A stretch of DNA of 64,000 nt. Source: Thiohalocapsa sp963698775. GTDB taxonomy: Bacteria > Pseudomonadota > Gammaproteobacteria > Chromatiales > Chromatiaceae. The stretch is taken from positions 1-64,000 of the forward strand of contig CAVOSE010000057.1 of the NCBI GenBank assembly GCA_963698775.1. Direction: 5' to 3'. This document shows positions 53,502-61,513 of the stretch, piece by piece (position 1 is the stretch's first letter; every line of letters starts with the position of its first letter). The notes under the pieces were generated by a model. That model did not search any database, was not told where the DNA came from, and saw only the letters and a list, made by a program, of their open reading frames with translations. The translations under genes and the position numbers were made by a program.

Positions 53502-54143
53502 TCAGTGGGCGGAGACGATAGAAATCCCGGAAGGCGCCGGCGCCTGCCGCGGCGCCGAACGCAGCCGACCGGCCTTCGCCTCGGTCGGCAAAACGTTCAG
53601 TTCTCCGCGCGCTGCGATGGCACCGCCGCGGGCGTCGCGGACGCCTCGCCAAGCGAGCCTACCATCACGACCCTGGCGCGTGCCGGAATAGTCGAACTCG
53701 CTGCCGTGGAAGCGCTCCCTGGTCGCGGCGCGATCGCCGGAGCCGATCTCGGTCGCGACCTCGACGGCCCGCTGCGCGGGGAGTGACGCATAGAGGGCGC
53801 TGTCCTGTTGCGCTTCGGCCATGGACAGTCTGACAGCTACGGCTCGCATCATGCCATCCTGGTCGCCGACCCGCTCGTCGGTGCCCCACTAGGCGATCTG
53901 GCCAACCAGGTAGTTGAACGGCTGCCCTGCCAGTGCCGGGAAGTGCTCACCGGCGCCGACTGACTCGCTGCCGTCGCCATTCGGCTGATGGCATTCCGAG
54001 CAGGGCTTGATGCCGCGCTCCGGATCGCCGTGCGTAACCAGGCTCGGCGCTTCGAGGCCGCTCGGTGCGGTCTCCGCAACCGCAGTCAGGGCGGTGCACA
54101 GGCTCGCGACGAGGATCAACGGAAAACAGCGATGCAGAGGCAT
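53502..54143 (-). pseudogene. Cytochrome c (c4/c553-like) with in-frame stop
   Basis: The ATG at 54143 starts a signal peptide (LILVASLCTALTAVAETAP), then a heme c site CSECH at 48-52 (Cys48, Cys51, His52) in a c4-like context (DPERGIKPCSECHQPNGDGS, FPALAGQPFNYLVGQIA). TAG at 53889-53891 stops it, but the same frame continues as a plausible end of the domain (GTDERVGDQDGMMRAVAVRL with Met for the heme) and an Arg/Ala-rich tail to 53502. As written the protein lacks its second helix and the axial Met. A stop mutation in a periplasmic electron carrier is the simplest reading. Confidence 0.65.
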
Positions 54144-54465
54144 AATGGATCTCCGAACTGGATGGGTCCGCGGCTCGGTCGAGCCGCGTGCACGCGCATC
54201 ATGCCGCAACTGCCTAAGTCTTGTCTTCCACTGCGGATATGGTTGGCGAGTCACTCAATCCATCCAGCAGGTTCGGTGGGTCAATGCCTACCGATCAAGT
54301 CGGCACCGCGTCGTCAACCGCGTCCAGCCGTCGCTAGTGGCCGGACCGGGGGGGAACTCATTGCCGACATTTGGCATGCGCCCTCCGTCGCCGCCATTCC
54401 CAAGGCCGCTGCTGCTCCCTTGCCCTTAAAATGCCGAGTCAATCCCTGTTGAGCCATCAAATATT
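54144..54465. other. Divergent spacer before the third kinase gene
   Basis: About 320 bases with no gene I can support; it should hold the promoters of the divergent cytochrome and kinase genes. Confidence 0.4.
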
Positions 54466-56292
54466 TTGAGTCTTCTCACCATCGCATGGTCCATGTGCGG
54501 GGCGGCCAGCTTCATGCTGGGCCTGCTGCACCTGATGCTCTGGTTCAAGGACCGGCGCTCCCAGGTCTATCTGCTCTCGGTGCTCATGGCCTTCAGCGCC
54601 GGCGCGGGCTCCATGACCGAGCTGGCGCTGCTGCACGCGCACTCGATCGATGCCTACCGGGTGCTGATCCGGTGGGAGAATTTCTTCGTGTTCACGCTGC
54701 TGGTGCCCATGGTCTGGTTCGTCCGGGCGCGTCTGCCGGCGGCGCGCCGGTGGCTGGCTGTGCTCATCACCGCGCTCTGGACCGTCGCGATACTGGCCAA
54801 TTGGCTATCGCCCTACAGCCTGGTGTATTCGCACATCACGGACCTCAGACAGATGCCGACATTCTGGGGGGAGCAGTTCACCCTGGCCTCGGGGCAGCCG
54901 AACCCCTGGGTTCATCTGTCGAACCTCGCCTCCGTGCTGATCGTGGTCTATGTGATCGACGCGGCGGCGAGGACCTGGCGCGCGGGCGATCGGCGCCGGG
55001 CGATCCTGGTCGGAGGCAGCGTGGCGACCTTCATGGTGCTCGGCGGGATTCACGCGCCCTTGGTCGACGCGGGGCTGATCGAAACGCCCTATATGGTCAG
55101 CTTCGCCTTTCTCGCCATCGTGCTCGCACTCAGCTATGAACTGGTCTCGAATGCAGTGCTGGCTTCCCGCTACGCCAAGGAGATCCGCGCCAACGAGCAA
55201 CGCTGGCGCTCCCTGCTGACCGAGGTTCAACTTGCGGTGATCGGCATCGATCCGGCGGGACGGGTCAACTATGCCAATCCCTTCCTTGAACGCCTGATCG
55301 GTCGTCCGGCGCAAGACCTGATTGGGAAACCCATGGCCTCGCTGGTGCAGGCGGGGGACCGGGCGGAGCTGACCGAGCGCCTCGCCGCGGCGTCGCGCAC
55401 CGGCCCACGTCCGCACAGCCGCTGGGACCTCGTCTGCGCCTCGGGCGCGGTGCGGTCGCTGGCCTGGTCGACGGTGCGCCTGAATGATACGGACGACAGC
55501 TATGCCGGTCTGCTCAGCATTGGCGAGGACATGACGGAGCGGCTCGCCGCCGAGCGCGACCTGGAACGCACCCGTCGCGAGATGGAACGTCTCGGTCGCG
55601 TGAGCATGCTGGGCGAGCTGGTCTCGGCGCTCGCCCACGAGCTCAACCAGCCGTTGACGGCGATCCTCAGCAACACCCAGGCGGCACGCCGCTTCCTTGC
55701 GATGGAATCCCCCGACCCGCACGAGCTACGCGAGATCCTCGACGACATCGTGGCCGACGACAAGCGGGCGGCGGACGTGATTCAGCGCCTGCGACGCATG
55801 CTGCGCAAGGGCGAGGTCGAGCGGGAGCATTTTCCGATACGGGAACCGATCCGGGCGGTGCTCGGCCTGCTCAACGGCGAGCTCGAACGCCTGGGCATCT
55901 CGGTACGTGAGGAATTGGACCCCGCCCTGCCGCCGGTTGATGCTGACCGGGTGGAGACGCAGCAAGTCATCATGAACCTCCTGATGAATGCCGCCCAGGC
56001 CCTGTCCGAATCGCCGCCCGGGCAGCGCGAGATTCTGATCTGCGCCGGATGTGCTGGCGCAGATGCCGTCGTCAGCGTCGAGGACACCGGTCCCGGCATC
56101 TCCGCCGACGCATTGGCAAGGGCCTTCGAGCCGTTCTACACCAGCCGCTCAGGCGGTCTCGGGATCGGGCTCGCCATCTGTCGGCGTATTCTGGAGGCCC
56201 ACGGGGGACGGATCTGGGGGGAGAATACCAACTGCGGGGCGCGCTTCTCTTTCACGCTGCCGCTGGCGACGCGGGAGCAGCCGGATGGTTAA
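54466..56292 (+). CDS. Sensor histidine kinase with multi-helix membrane sensor and PAS domain
   Basis: A TTG at 54466 is the probable start of this 608-residue kinase. The first 230 residues form seven membrane segments (TIAWSMCGAASFMLGLLHL, VYLLSVLMAFSAGAG, FFVFTLLVPMVWFV, LAVLITALWTVAILANW, and more). A PAS domain follows (about 245-365: VQLAVIGIDPAGRVNYANPF), then HisKA with His391 in AHELNQP, and a HATPase with NLLMNAAQAL, DTGPGIS and GGLGIGLAI. Start and end are intact. It overlaps its regulator by eight bases. The sensor type differs from the two ABC-like ones earlier in the window. Confidence 0.88.
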   Translation: MSLLTIAWSMCGAASFMLGLLHLMLWFKDRRSQVYLLSVLMAFSAGAGSMTELALLHAHSIDAYRVLIRWENFFVFTLLVPMVWFVRARLPAARRWLAVLITALWTVAILANWLSPYSLVYSHITDLRQMPTFWGEQFTLASGQPNPWVHLSNLASVLIVVYVIDAAARTWRAGDRRRAILVGGSVATFMVLGGIHAPLVDAGLIETPYMVSFAFLAIVLALSYELVSNAVLASRYAKEIRANEQRWRSLLTEVQLAVIGIDPAGRVNYANPFLERLIGRPAQDLIGKPMASLVQAGDRAELTERLAAASRTGPRPHSRWDLVCASGAVRSLAWSTVRLNDTDDSYAGLLSIGEDMTERLAAERDLERTRREMERLGRVSMLGELVSALAHELNQPLTAILSNTQAARRFLAMESPDPHELREILDDIVADDKRAADVIQRLRRMLRKGEVEREHFPIREPIRAVLGLLNGELERLGISVREELDPALPPVDADRVETQQVIMNLLMNAAQALSESPPGQREILICAGCAGADAVVSVEDTGPGISADALARAFEPFYTSRSGGLGIGLAICRRILEAHGGRIWGENTNCGARFSFTLPLATREQPDG

Positions 56293-56920
56293 CGTCGACG
56301 AGACGGTCTGCGTCATCGACGACGACCCGGGGGTGCGCAAAGGACTGGCGCGGCTGTTGCGCTCGGCGCACCTCGCCGTCGCGACCTACGCCTCGGCCGC
56401 CGAGTTTCTTGGCCGAGCCGATGACGACGGCGTCGGTTGCATCGTACTGGACGTGCGCATGCCCGGCCTGGACGGCATGGCGATGCAGGCACAGCTGGCC
56501 GCTCGGGGCGACCAGCCGCCGATCATCTTCCTGACCGGCCACGGCGACATCCCCATGTCGGTGCAGGCCATGAAACAGGGTGCCTTCGACTTTCTCACCA
56601 AGCCGGTGGACGAGGAGGTACTGCTGAACGCCGTGCACCAAGCCCTAACGCGCCACCGAGCCGACCACGCCGACAGGATAGAGAGGCAGGCGCTGCGGGC
56701 GCGGCTCGAATCGCTCACCCCCCGCGAGCAGGAAGTGCTCCGCTTGGTCATCACCGGCGCCCTCAACAAGCAGATCGCCGCGACCTTGGGCATCGCCGAG
56801 AAAACGGTCAAGATCCACCGCGGGCAGGTCATGAAAAAGCTCGCGCTGAGCAGCATAGCGGAGCTCATCCACGCCTGTCGACGTGCGGGCATTGAGCCGC
56901 TGAAGGACGAGAACGGATAG
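56285..56920 (+). CDS. FixJ-family response regulator
   Basis: The ATG at 56285, overlapping the kinase stop, gives MVNVDETVCVIDDDPGVRKG. Receiver: Asp12-14, phospho-acceptor Asp56 in IVLDVRMPG, Thr in FLTGHGD and Lys in FLTKPVD. The LuxR-type HTH reads LTPREQEVLRLVITGALNK, then IAATLGIAEKTVKIHRGQVM. All signalling residues are present in 211 residues. It pairs with the kinase at 54466-56292. Targets are unknown. Confidence 0.9.
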   Translation: MVNVDETVCVIDDDPGVRKGLARLLRSAHLAVATYASAAEFLGRADDDGVGCIVLDVRMPGLDGMAMQAQLAARGDQPPIIFLTGHGDIPMSVQAMKQGAFDFLTKPVDEEVLLNAVHQALTRHRADHADRIERQALRARLESLTPREQEVLRLVITGALNKQIAATLGIAEKTVKIHRGQVMKKLALSSIAELIHACRRAGIEPLKDENG

Positions 56921-56993
56921 TGCCTCCCTGCCCCGCTCACTGGAAAGCAGTGGTTGGGGACGAAGCGGCTTAGCACCACCATGAAGATTTTAG

Positions 56994-57057
56994 CCACGAA
57001 TTACACGAATCACACGAATGGTTTTTTCTTCATTCGTGCTATTCGTGTCATTCGTGG
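56994..57057. repeat. Inverted repeat, CACGAATTACACGAAT family
   Basis: CCACGAATTACACGAATCAC faces GTGTCATTCGTGG with CACGAATGG/CATTCGTG pairing inside. A diverged relative of the CACGAAGG family at 16011 and 21325. Confidence 0.7.
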
Positions 57058-57071
57058 TTTCTTCTTCTCGC

Positions 57072-57485
57072 TCAGCCTTCTTCCCAGTCGACCCAGCGCA
57101 GATTGGTGACGCGGGTGAACTCGCGCCCGTTGTGGGTCACGAGCACGGCATCGTTGGCGCGGGCGGTGGCGGCGATCAACAGGTCATTCGGGCCGATGGG
57201 CTTACCCTGCGCGGCGAGGTCGGCGCGGATTTGGCCGGCTTCTTCGGCACATTGGTCCGTGAAGGGCAGGCATTGCAGCGGTGCGAAGAAGGTTTTCAGC
57301 AGTTGAAGGTTGTCTTCCACGCGCTTGCTGTGGCGGGCGCCGTAGAGCAGCTCGGCCTTGACGATGCTGCATAGGGCGATGTCATCGGGGGAAAGCTCCC
57401 GAAAGCGGTGCTGGAGGTGCTCCGAGCGACGGTTGAGTATCTGGATGCAGACGTTGGTATCGAGCAGAAACATTCGGGCAGACAT
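57072..57485 (-). CDS. vapC: VapC-type PIN-domain toxin
   Basis: This 137-residue PIN protein begins MSARMFLLDTNVCIQILNRR (first Asp), with CSIVKAELLYGARHSKR (Glu), GPNDLLIAATA (third acid) and LVTHNGREFTRV. All catalytic positions are there. It follows the antitoxin gene without overlap and is on the same strand. As with other VapC proteins, an RNase toxin is expected. Confidence 0.9.
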   Translation of the reverse strand: MSARMFLLDTNVCIQILNRRSEHLQHRFRELSPDDIALCSIVKAELLYGARHSKRVEDNLQLLKTFFAPLQCLPFTDQCAEEAGQIRADLAAQGKPIGPNDLLIAATARANDAVLVTHNGREFTRVTNLRWVDWEEG

Positions 57486-57710
57486 TCAGGCGAATGCATC
57501 GCGATCTTCGTAGTCGCCCTGATCCGGACGCAGGAGCTCGTCGCCCTGCCAGCCACCGAAGCAGCTGAAGTAGTCCTCCGGCCATTGGCTGTCCACGTTT
57601 CGCTTGACCAGCAGGGCCAGGTACTTCGATACGGGCATGCGCGCGGCCTCGGCACGGCGCTTGAGCTTTTCGGCAATCTCGTCGGTGACGTAACAATGGA
57701 GCTGGGACAT
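57486..57710 (-). CDS. Ribbon-helix-helix antitoxin (partner of VapC)
   Basis: Starting at the ATG at 57710 (MSQLHCYVTDEIAEKLKRRA) the 74-residue protein continues MPVSKYLALLVKRNVDS, then an acidic tail ending DYEDRDAFA. This is a ribbon-helix-helix antitoxin with a toxin-binding C terminus. An alternative ATG at 57725 adds five residues. It lies directly upstream of vapC. Confidence 0.82.
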   Translation of the reverse strand: MSQLHCYVTDEIAEKLKRRAEAARMPVSKYLALLVKRNVDSQWPEDYFSCFGGWQGDELLRPDQGDYEDRDAFA

Positions 57711-57755
57711 GGCATGTCTCCACATGTATTCGGGCTATGTGGGAAGTATCCTCCT

Positions 57756-58203
57756 TCAGGCTGGTTGCCGCCAGAGGTGATCGGCGATCCCGTCCAGCAC
57801 CTCATCGAGCTGGTTGCCGAGCACCTTGTCCAGTTGCTTCGCGCCGCCCTTGTCGGCGAAACGCGTGTTGACGAACCGACGGTCGATGATGACCTCGAAC
57901 GCCAGTTGTTTGGCGAGCCGCTCCAGCCACTTGCGTTGCACGGGGGCCCAGGGGCGGGAGGCGTAGATGCCCTGCATGGCGCTTGCGACGCGTTCCTCGA
58001 AGGGAACCAGCGCCTCACCAAGGGCGGCCTGGCGGATGTGGTCAATGATGCTGGCGGCGACTTGCTCTTGCAATGCCTTTAGCTGGCGCTCGAACGCCTG
58101 CTTCTGAGCCTGCAGGGCCGCTTCTGCCTCCTCCGCAAGCTGCGCGTAGGTCCGCGCCCCTTCATCCATCTCTTCGGCGAGGGCTCGCAAGACCCGATCC
58201 TGG
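57756..58203 (-). pseudogene. hsdR: C-terminal remnant of a type I restriction endonuclease subunit (HsdR)
   Basis: The 149 or so codons encode a coiled-coil helix (QLAEEAEAALQAQKQAFERQ), then the closing HsdR domain: DHIRQAALGEALVPFEERVA, SRPWAPVQRKWLERLAKQLA and GNQLDEVLDGIADHLW. This is the C-terminal end of an EcoEI-type R subunit, normally about 800-1000 residues. The helicase and nuclease parts are missing, and homology stops at about 58205, next to a REP-like hairpin at 58227. No HsdM or HsdS gene is near. A relic of a lost restriction system, beside a toxin-antitoxin module. Confidence 0.72.
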
Positions 58204-58226
58204 TTGCAATGCCGTTAAGCTAAGCC

Positions 58227-58292
58227 GTGGGAGCGGCTTGCAGCCGCGACTTTCGTCGCGCGAGCCGAATCGCAGCTTCAGGCCGCTCCCAC
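58227..58292. repeat. REP-like inverted repeat (GTGGGAGCGGC)
   Basis: GTGGGAGCGGCTTGCAGCCGC and GCTTCAGGCCGCTCCCAC pair around a GCGACTTTCGTCGC inner hairpin. It marks the truncation edge of the hsdR remnant. Confidence 0.75.
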
Positions 58293-58361
58293 AAAGCGTC
58301 CCCATCGCTCCCTGACTTACTGGCATTAGGCCGATAGCGCTGTCCGATCAATAGGAGCCAG

Positions 58362-58403
58362 ATAGGACCAAGGTCCTATAGTACGTAGCCCGCCTTCGGG
58401 CTA
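58362..58403. promoter_or_regulatory. Palindromic promoter element upstream of the second sulfatase cluster
   Basis: ATAGGACCAAGGTCCTAT (58362-58379) is an 18-base palindrome, followed by GTACGTAG and then TAGCCCGCCTTCGGGCTA (58386-58403), a second palindrome. The array ends 39 bases before the first gene of the cluster. It is the clearest regulator-site candidate in the window; the TACGTA core recurs at 3101 and 3658. Confidence 0.5.
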
Positions 58404-58441
58404 GCCTCGTCCGCATCAAGCAGGACGAGGAGACCAAACCA

Positions 58442-58834
58442 ATGAAAAGAGCCACCCTGTGGCCAGCCGCCGCGCTTGCGACTTTGACGGCGGGATTCGC
58501 CGCCGCGGACGTTGACGAAGCCGATTTCTCGCTGCGCACGACAGAGAACCTCTACGATCTGTGCTCGGTCACCAGCGACCACCCAGACTACGCCCCCGCG
58601 ATCTACGCCTGCCGGTCGTTTCTTGAGGCGACCGTCCAGTATCACGATGCCGTCAGCGACGGTAAGACGCTCAAGCGGCTGATCTGCTATCCGTCCAACG
58701 CAAACCTTGAGGACGCGCGCCGGGCCTTTCTTGCCTGGGCCGAAGCGAACGCGGGCAATCGGAAAGTCATGGCTGAGATGCCGGTGATCGGGGTGGTTCG
58801 TGCCCTCGAAGACAAGTACCCCTGCAAACGCTGA
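58442..58834 (+). CDS. Rap1a/Tai-immunity-like secreted protein
   Basis: The 130-residue protein has a signal peptide (AALATLTAGFAAA, cleavage near 22) and a mature domain with LRTTENLYDLCSV, YAPAIYACRSFLEATVQYHD, LICYPSNANLEDARRAFLAW and VVRALEDKYPC. Four Cys and the helical pattern match the Rap1a/Tai family, first known as immunity proteins against type VI effectors but often found as lone periplasmic proteins. No type VI genes are present, so an immunity role here is unlikely. It opens the gene series that leads to the receiver and sulfatase. Confidence 0.72.
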   Translation: MKRATLWPAAALATLTAGFAAADVDEADFSLRTTENLYDLCSVTSDHPDYAPAIYACRSFLEATVQYHDAVSDGKTLKRLICYPSNANLEDARRAFLAWAEANAGNRKVMAEMPVIGVVRALEDKYPCKR

Positions 58835-58852
58835 CGGACTCAGGAGACGACC

Positions 58853-59080
58853 ATGCATAGAATGACCACTGCCATCTTCCTGGTGGGCACACTCGCCCTG
58901 AGCGGCTGCGGCAGCACGACCGGACAACGCGCCGGCAGCGGAGCACTGATGGGTGCGGCGGCGGGCGGACTCATCGGCTCGTTGAGCGGCAACTGGGGCG
59001 CTGGCGCACTGATCGGCGCCGGCACCGGCGCCGTCAGCGGCTACTTGGTGGACCAACATCAGAAGGGATACATCGACTAG
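58853..59080 (+). CDS. Small glycine-zipper lipoprotein
   Basis: The 75-residue protein begins MHRMTTAIFLVGTLALSGCG with lipobox LSGC (Cys at 19). The mature part is a glycine zipper (GSGALMGAAAGGLIGSLSGN, then GAGALIGAGTGAVSGYLVD) able to form membrane-packing helices, as in outer-membrane stress lipoproteins. It follows the Rap1a-like gene by 18 bases and precedes the receiver gene by four, so it is in the same operon. Confidence 0.8.
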   Translation: MHRMTTAIFLVGTLALSGCGSTTGQRAGSGALMGAAAGGLIGSLSGNWGAGALIGAGTGAVSGYLVDQHQKGYID

Positions 59081-59084
59081 CCCC

Positions 59085-59537
59085 GTGCCTGCTTCGCCGA
59101 CCGCTGTCTACATCCTCGATGACGATTCGGCGATCCGACAGGCGCTGGCGCGCCTGATGCGCTCCGCGGGGCTCGTGGTGCAGACCTTCGAGAGCGTGGC
59201 CGAGATGCTCGAAAAGCCGCAATTCGACGAGCGGGTCTGCATCGTCGCGGACATCCGCCTGCCCGGCATCAGCGGCCTCGAACTGCCCAGGTTGCTTGCA
59301 CAGCAGGGCCGCACCTGCCCGGTGATCTTCATCACCGCCTACGACAACGACCAGAACCGCAAGGCCGCCCACAGCGCCGGCGCGGCGGCCTTCTTCCGCA
59401 AGCCCGTGGACGGCGACGCCCTGCTCGATGCCATCACCTGGGCCATGGAGAACGACGACGACCAGCGCACCCAAACAGCGCAAGCCCACTCAGATCCATC
59501 CCACTCACACCCATCCGATAAAGGAGAACTACCGTGA
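59085..59537 (+). CDS. Stand-alone receiver-domain protein coupled to the sulfatase gene
   Basis: A GTG at 59085 starts a 150-residue protein: MPASPTAVYILDDDSAIRQA with Asp12-14, phospho-acceptor Asp56 in VADIRLPG, Thr84 in FITAYD and Lys106 in FFRKPVD. All receiver residues are intact, unlike the paralogue at 3121-3489. No output domain follows; the last 30 residues are a His/Ser-rich tail (AHSDPSHSHPSDKGELP). The stop overlaps the sulfatase GTG by four bases. It could act by protein contact or on a kinase elsewhere in the window. Which kinase phosphorylates it is not known. Confidence 0.85.
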   Translation: MPASPTAVYILDDDSAIRQALARLMRSAGLVVQTFESVAEMLEKPQFDERVCIVADIRLPGISGLELPRLLAQQGRTCPVIFITAYDNDQNRKAAHSAGAAAFFRKPVDGDALLDAITWAMENDDDQRTQTAQAHSDPSHSHPSDKGELP

Positions 59538-61156
59538 TACGACCGCTCTTGTTATCCGTCGCGCTGATGCCGATGGCCATGGTGTCCGCGCAGGCACTGG
59601 CTCAGGAGGATGCCGCGGCATCCCCCTCCGGCGAGGTGAAGAAGCCCAACATCCTGATGATCATGTCCGACGACGTCGGCATCACCAATCTCAGTGCCTA
59701 CAGCCGCGGCATGGCGGGCTATCAGACGCCCAATATCGACCGTATCGCCAACGAGGGGGTGCTCTTCACCGACTACTACGGTGAGCAGAGCTGCACCGCG
59801 GGGCGCGCGGCCTTTATCACCGGCCAGTCACCGATCCGTACCGGGCTGACCAAGGTCGGTTTCCCCGGCGCCTCCATCGGCATCCAGAAGGAAGACCCGA
59901 CGCTGGCCGAGCTGCTGAAGCCGCTGGGCTACGCTACCGGCCAGTTCGGCAAGAACCATCTGGGTGATCGCAACAAGTTTCTTCCGACGGTGCACGGCTT
60001 CGATGAGTTCTACGGCAACCTTTATCACCTGAATGCAGAGGAAGAGCCAGAGAACCCGGACTATCCGAAGGACCCGGCCTTCCGTGCCGAGTTCGGACCG
60101 CGCGGCGTGCTCGATTGCAAGGCCACCGACACCGAAAGCGAGATCGACGACCCGCGCTTTGGCCCTATGGGCAAGCAGGTCTGCGAGGACACCGGTCCGT
60201 TGACCAAGAAGCGCATGGAGACCGCGGACGAGGAGTTCATCGGCCGCGCGATGGACTTCATCAAACGCAACACCGAGGCCGGCACGCCCTGGTTCACCTG
60301 GCTGTCGACCTCGCGCATGCACTTCTACACCCATCTCAAGCCGGAGAGCGAAGGGGTGACCGGGCTCGGCATCTTCGCCGACGGCATGGTGGAGCACGAC
60401 GGCCAGGTCGGCCAGGTGCTGGACTTGCTCGACGAACTCGGCATCGCCGACAACACCATCGTGCTCTACACCGCCGACAACGGACCGCACTACAACGAGT
60501 GGCCCGACGGCGGCCTGTCGCCGTTCCGCGGCGAGAAGAACACCAACTGGGAGGGCGGCTACCGGGTACCGATGTTCGTGCGCTGGCCGGCCAAGATCCA
60601 ATCGGGCGGCGTTATCAACGACACCACATCAGCCGTGGACTGGGTACCGACCCTGGTTGCGGCCGCCGGCGTACCCAACGTCAAAGAAATGCTTAAAGAC
60701 GGCATCGCATCCGGCGACAAGCAATTCAAGGTGCACCTCGACGGCTACGACCTGCTGCCGAATCTGACCGGCACGGCAGGCGAAGGCGCCGACTGGCCGC
60801 GCCGGGAGTTCTTCTACTGGAACGACGGCGGCGAGCTGGTGGCGCTGCGCTACGACGACTGGAAACTGGTCTTCAAAGAGCAGCGCGAGCGCGGCTTCAT
60901 GGTCTGGACCGAGCCCTTCGTGTCGCTGCGCATCCCGAAGATCTTCAACCTGCGCACCGATCCCTTCGAGCGCGCGGACACCGACGGCAACAACTACCAG
61001 CGCTGGTGGATCGAGCGCGTCTTCGCGCTGGTGCCCGCGCAGACCTTCGTCGCCGAGTACATAGAGACCTTCAAGGAGTTCCCTCCTCGTCAGAAACCGG
61101 CCAAGTTCAACGTCGACGACGCGCTGCAGGCGCTCCAGAACCCTGGCGGGAACTAA
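59534..61156 (+). CDS. Secreted arylsulfatase (type I, FGly)
   Basis: The GTG at 59534 has AAAGGAGAA upstream and overlaps the receiver gene. The 540-residue protein has a signal peptide (SVALMPMAMVSAQALAQ) and no LysM. Active site: Asp46-Asp47 in MSDDVG, CTAGR at 87-91 with Cys87 to become formylglycine, GKNHLGDR with Lys140 and His142, and YTADNGPHYNEW for metal ligands. The GKNHLGD form is shared with the LysM-sulfatase at 531-2558, so the two are closely related. It would release sulfate from organic sulfate esters in the periplasm or outside. A matching formylglycine-forming enzyme is not in the window. Confidence 0.92.
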   Translation: MIRPLLLSVALMPMAMVSAQALAQEDAAASPSGEVKKPNILMIMSDDVGITNLSAYSRGMAGYQTPNIDRIANEGVLFTDYYGEQSCTAGRAAFITGQSPIRTGLTKVGFPGASIGIQKEDPTLAELLKPLGYATGQFGKNHLGDRNKFLPTVHGFDEFYGNLYHLNAEEEPENPDYPKDPAFRAEFGPRGVLDCKATDTESEIDDPRFGPMGKQVCEDTGPLTKKRMETADEEFIGRAMDFIKRNTEAGTPWFTWLSTSRMHFYTHLKPESEGVTGLGIFADGMVEHDGQVGQVLDLLDELGIADNTIVLYTADNGPHYNEWPDGGLSPFRGEKNTNWEGGYRVPMFVRWPAKIQSGGVINDTTSAVDWVPTLVAAAGVPNVKEMLKDGIASGDKQFKVHLDGYDLLPNLTGTAGEGADWPRREFFYWNDGGELVALRYDDWKLVFKEQRERGFMVWTEPFVSLRIPKIFNLRTDPFERADTDGNNYQRWWIERVFALVPAQTFVAEYIETFKEFPPRQKPAKFNVDDALQALQNPGGN

Positions 61157-61513
61157 GACGCCCTCGGGCATCGATCTGCCGCCCCAAACAGCCCCGCAAG
61201 GGGCGAGTTCGGGGCGGCTGTAGGGGCGAATTCATTCGCCCCGGACTCGCCCGCGGCGGATGCCGCGTATAGCGCTTCCCAGAAATCGCCTATCCCGGCA
61301 CTACCGGAATCGTTGTCGTTGTCGAGTGTCCGCACGACTACGATTACGACAACGAAAATTCTTTGACGGTTTGCTCAAGACTTGCTGCGTAAGCGACTCA
61401 AGCACTGCCCGATTCATCATAACCCCGCGGCCAGGCCGATCACCCGCAACGGCGCGCACTCGGTATTGGCGGCAAATTCGCGGCTTCGCCGCACACCTGA
61501 GAGGACAGACAAC

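Noticed and set aside
58442..58834. Type VI secretion immunity gene with a nearby effector
   Set aside because: No type VI or effector gene is present in the window; the family also occurs outside that setting.
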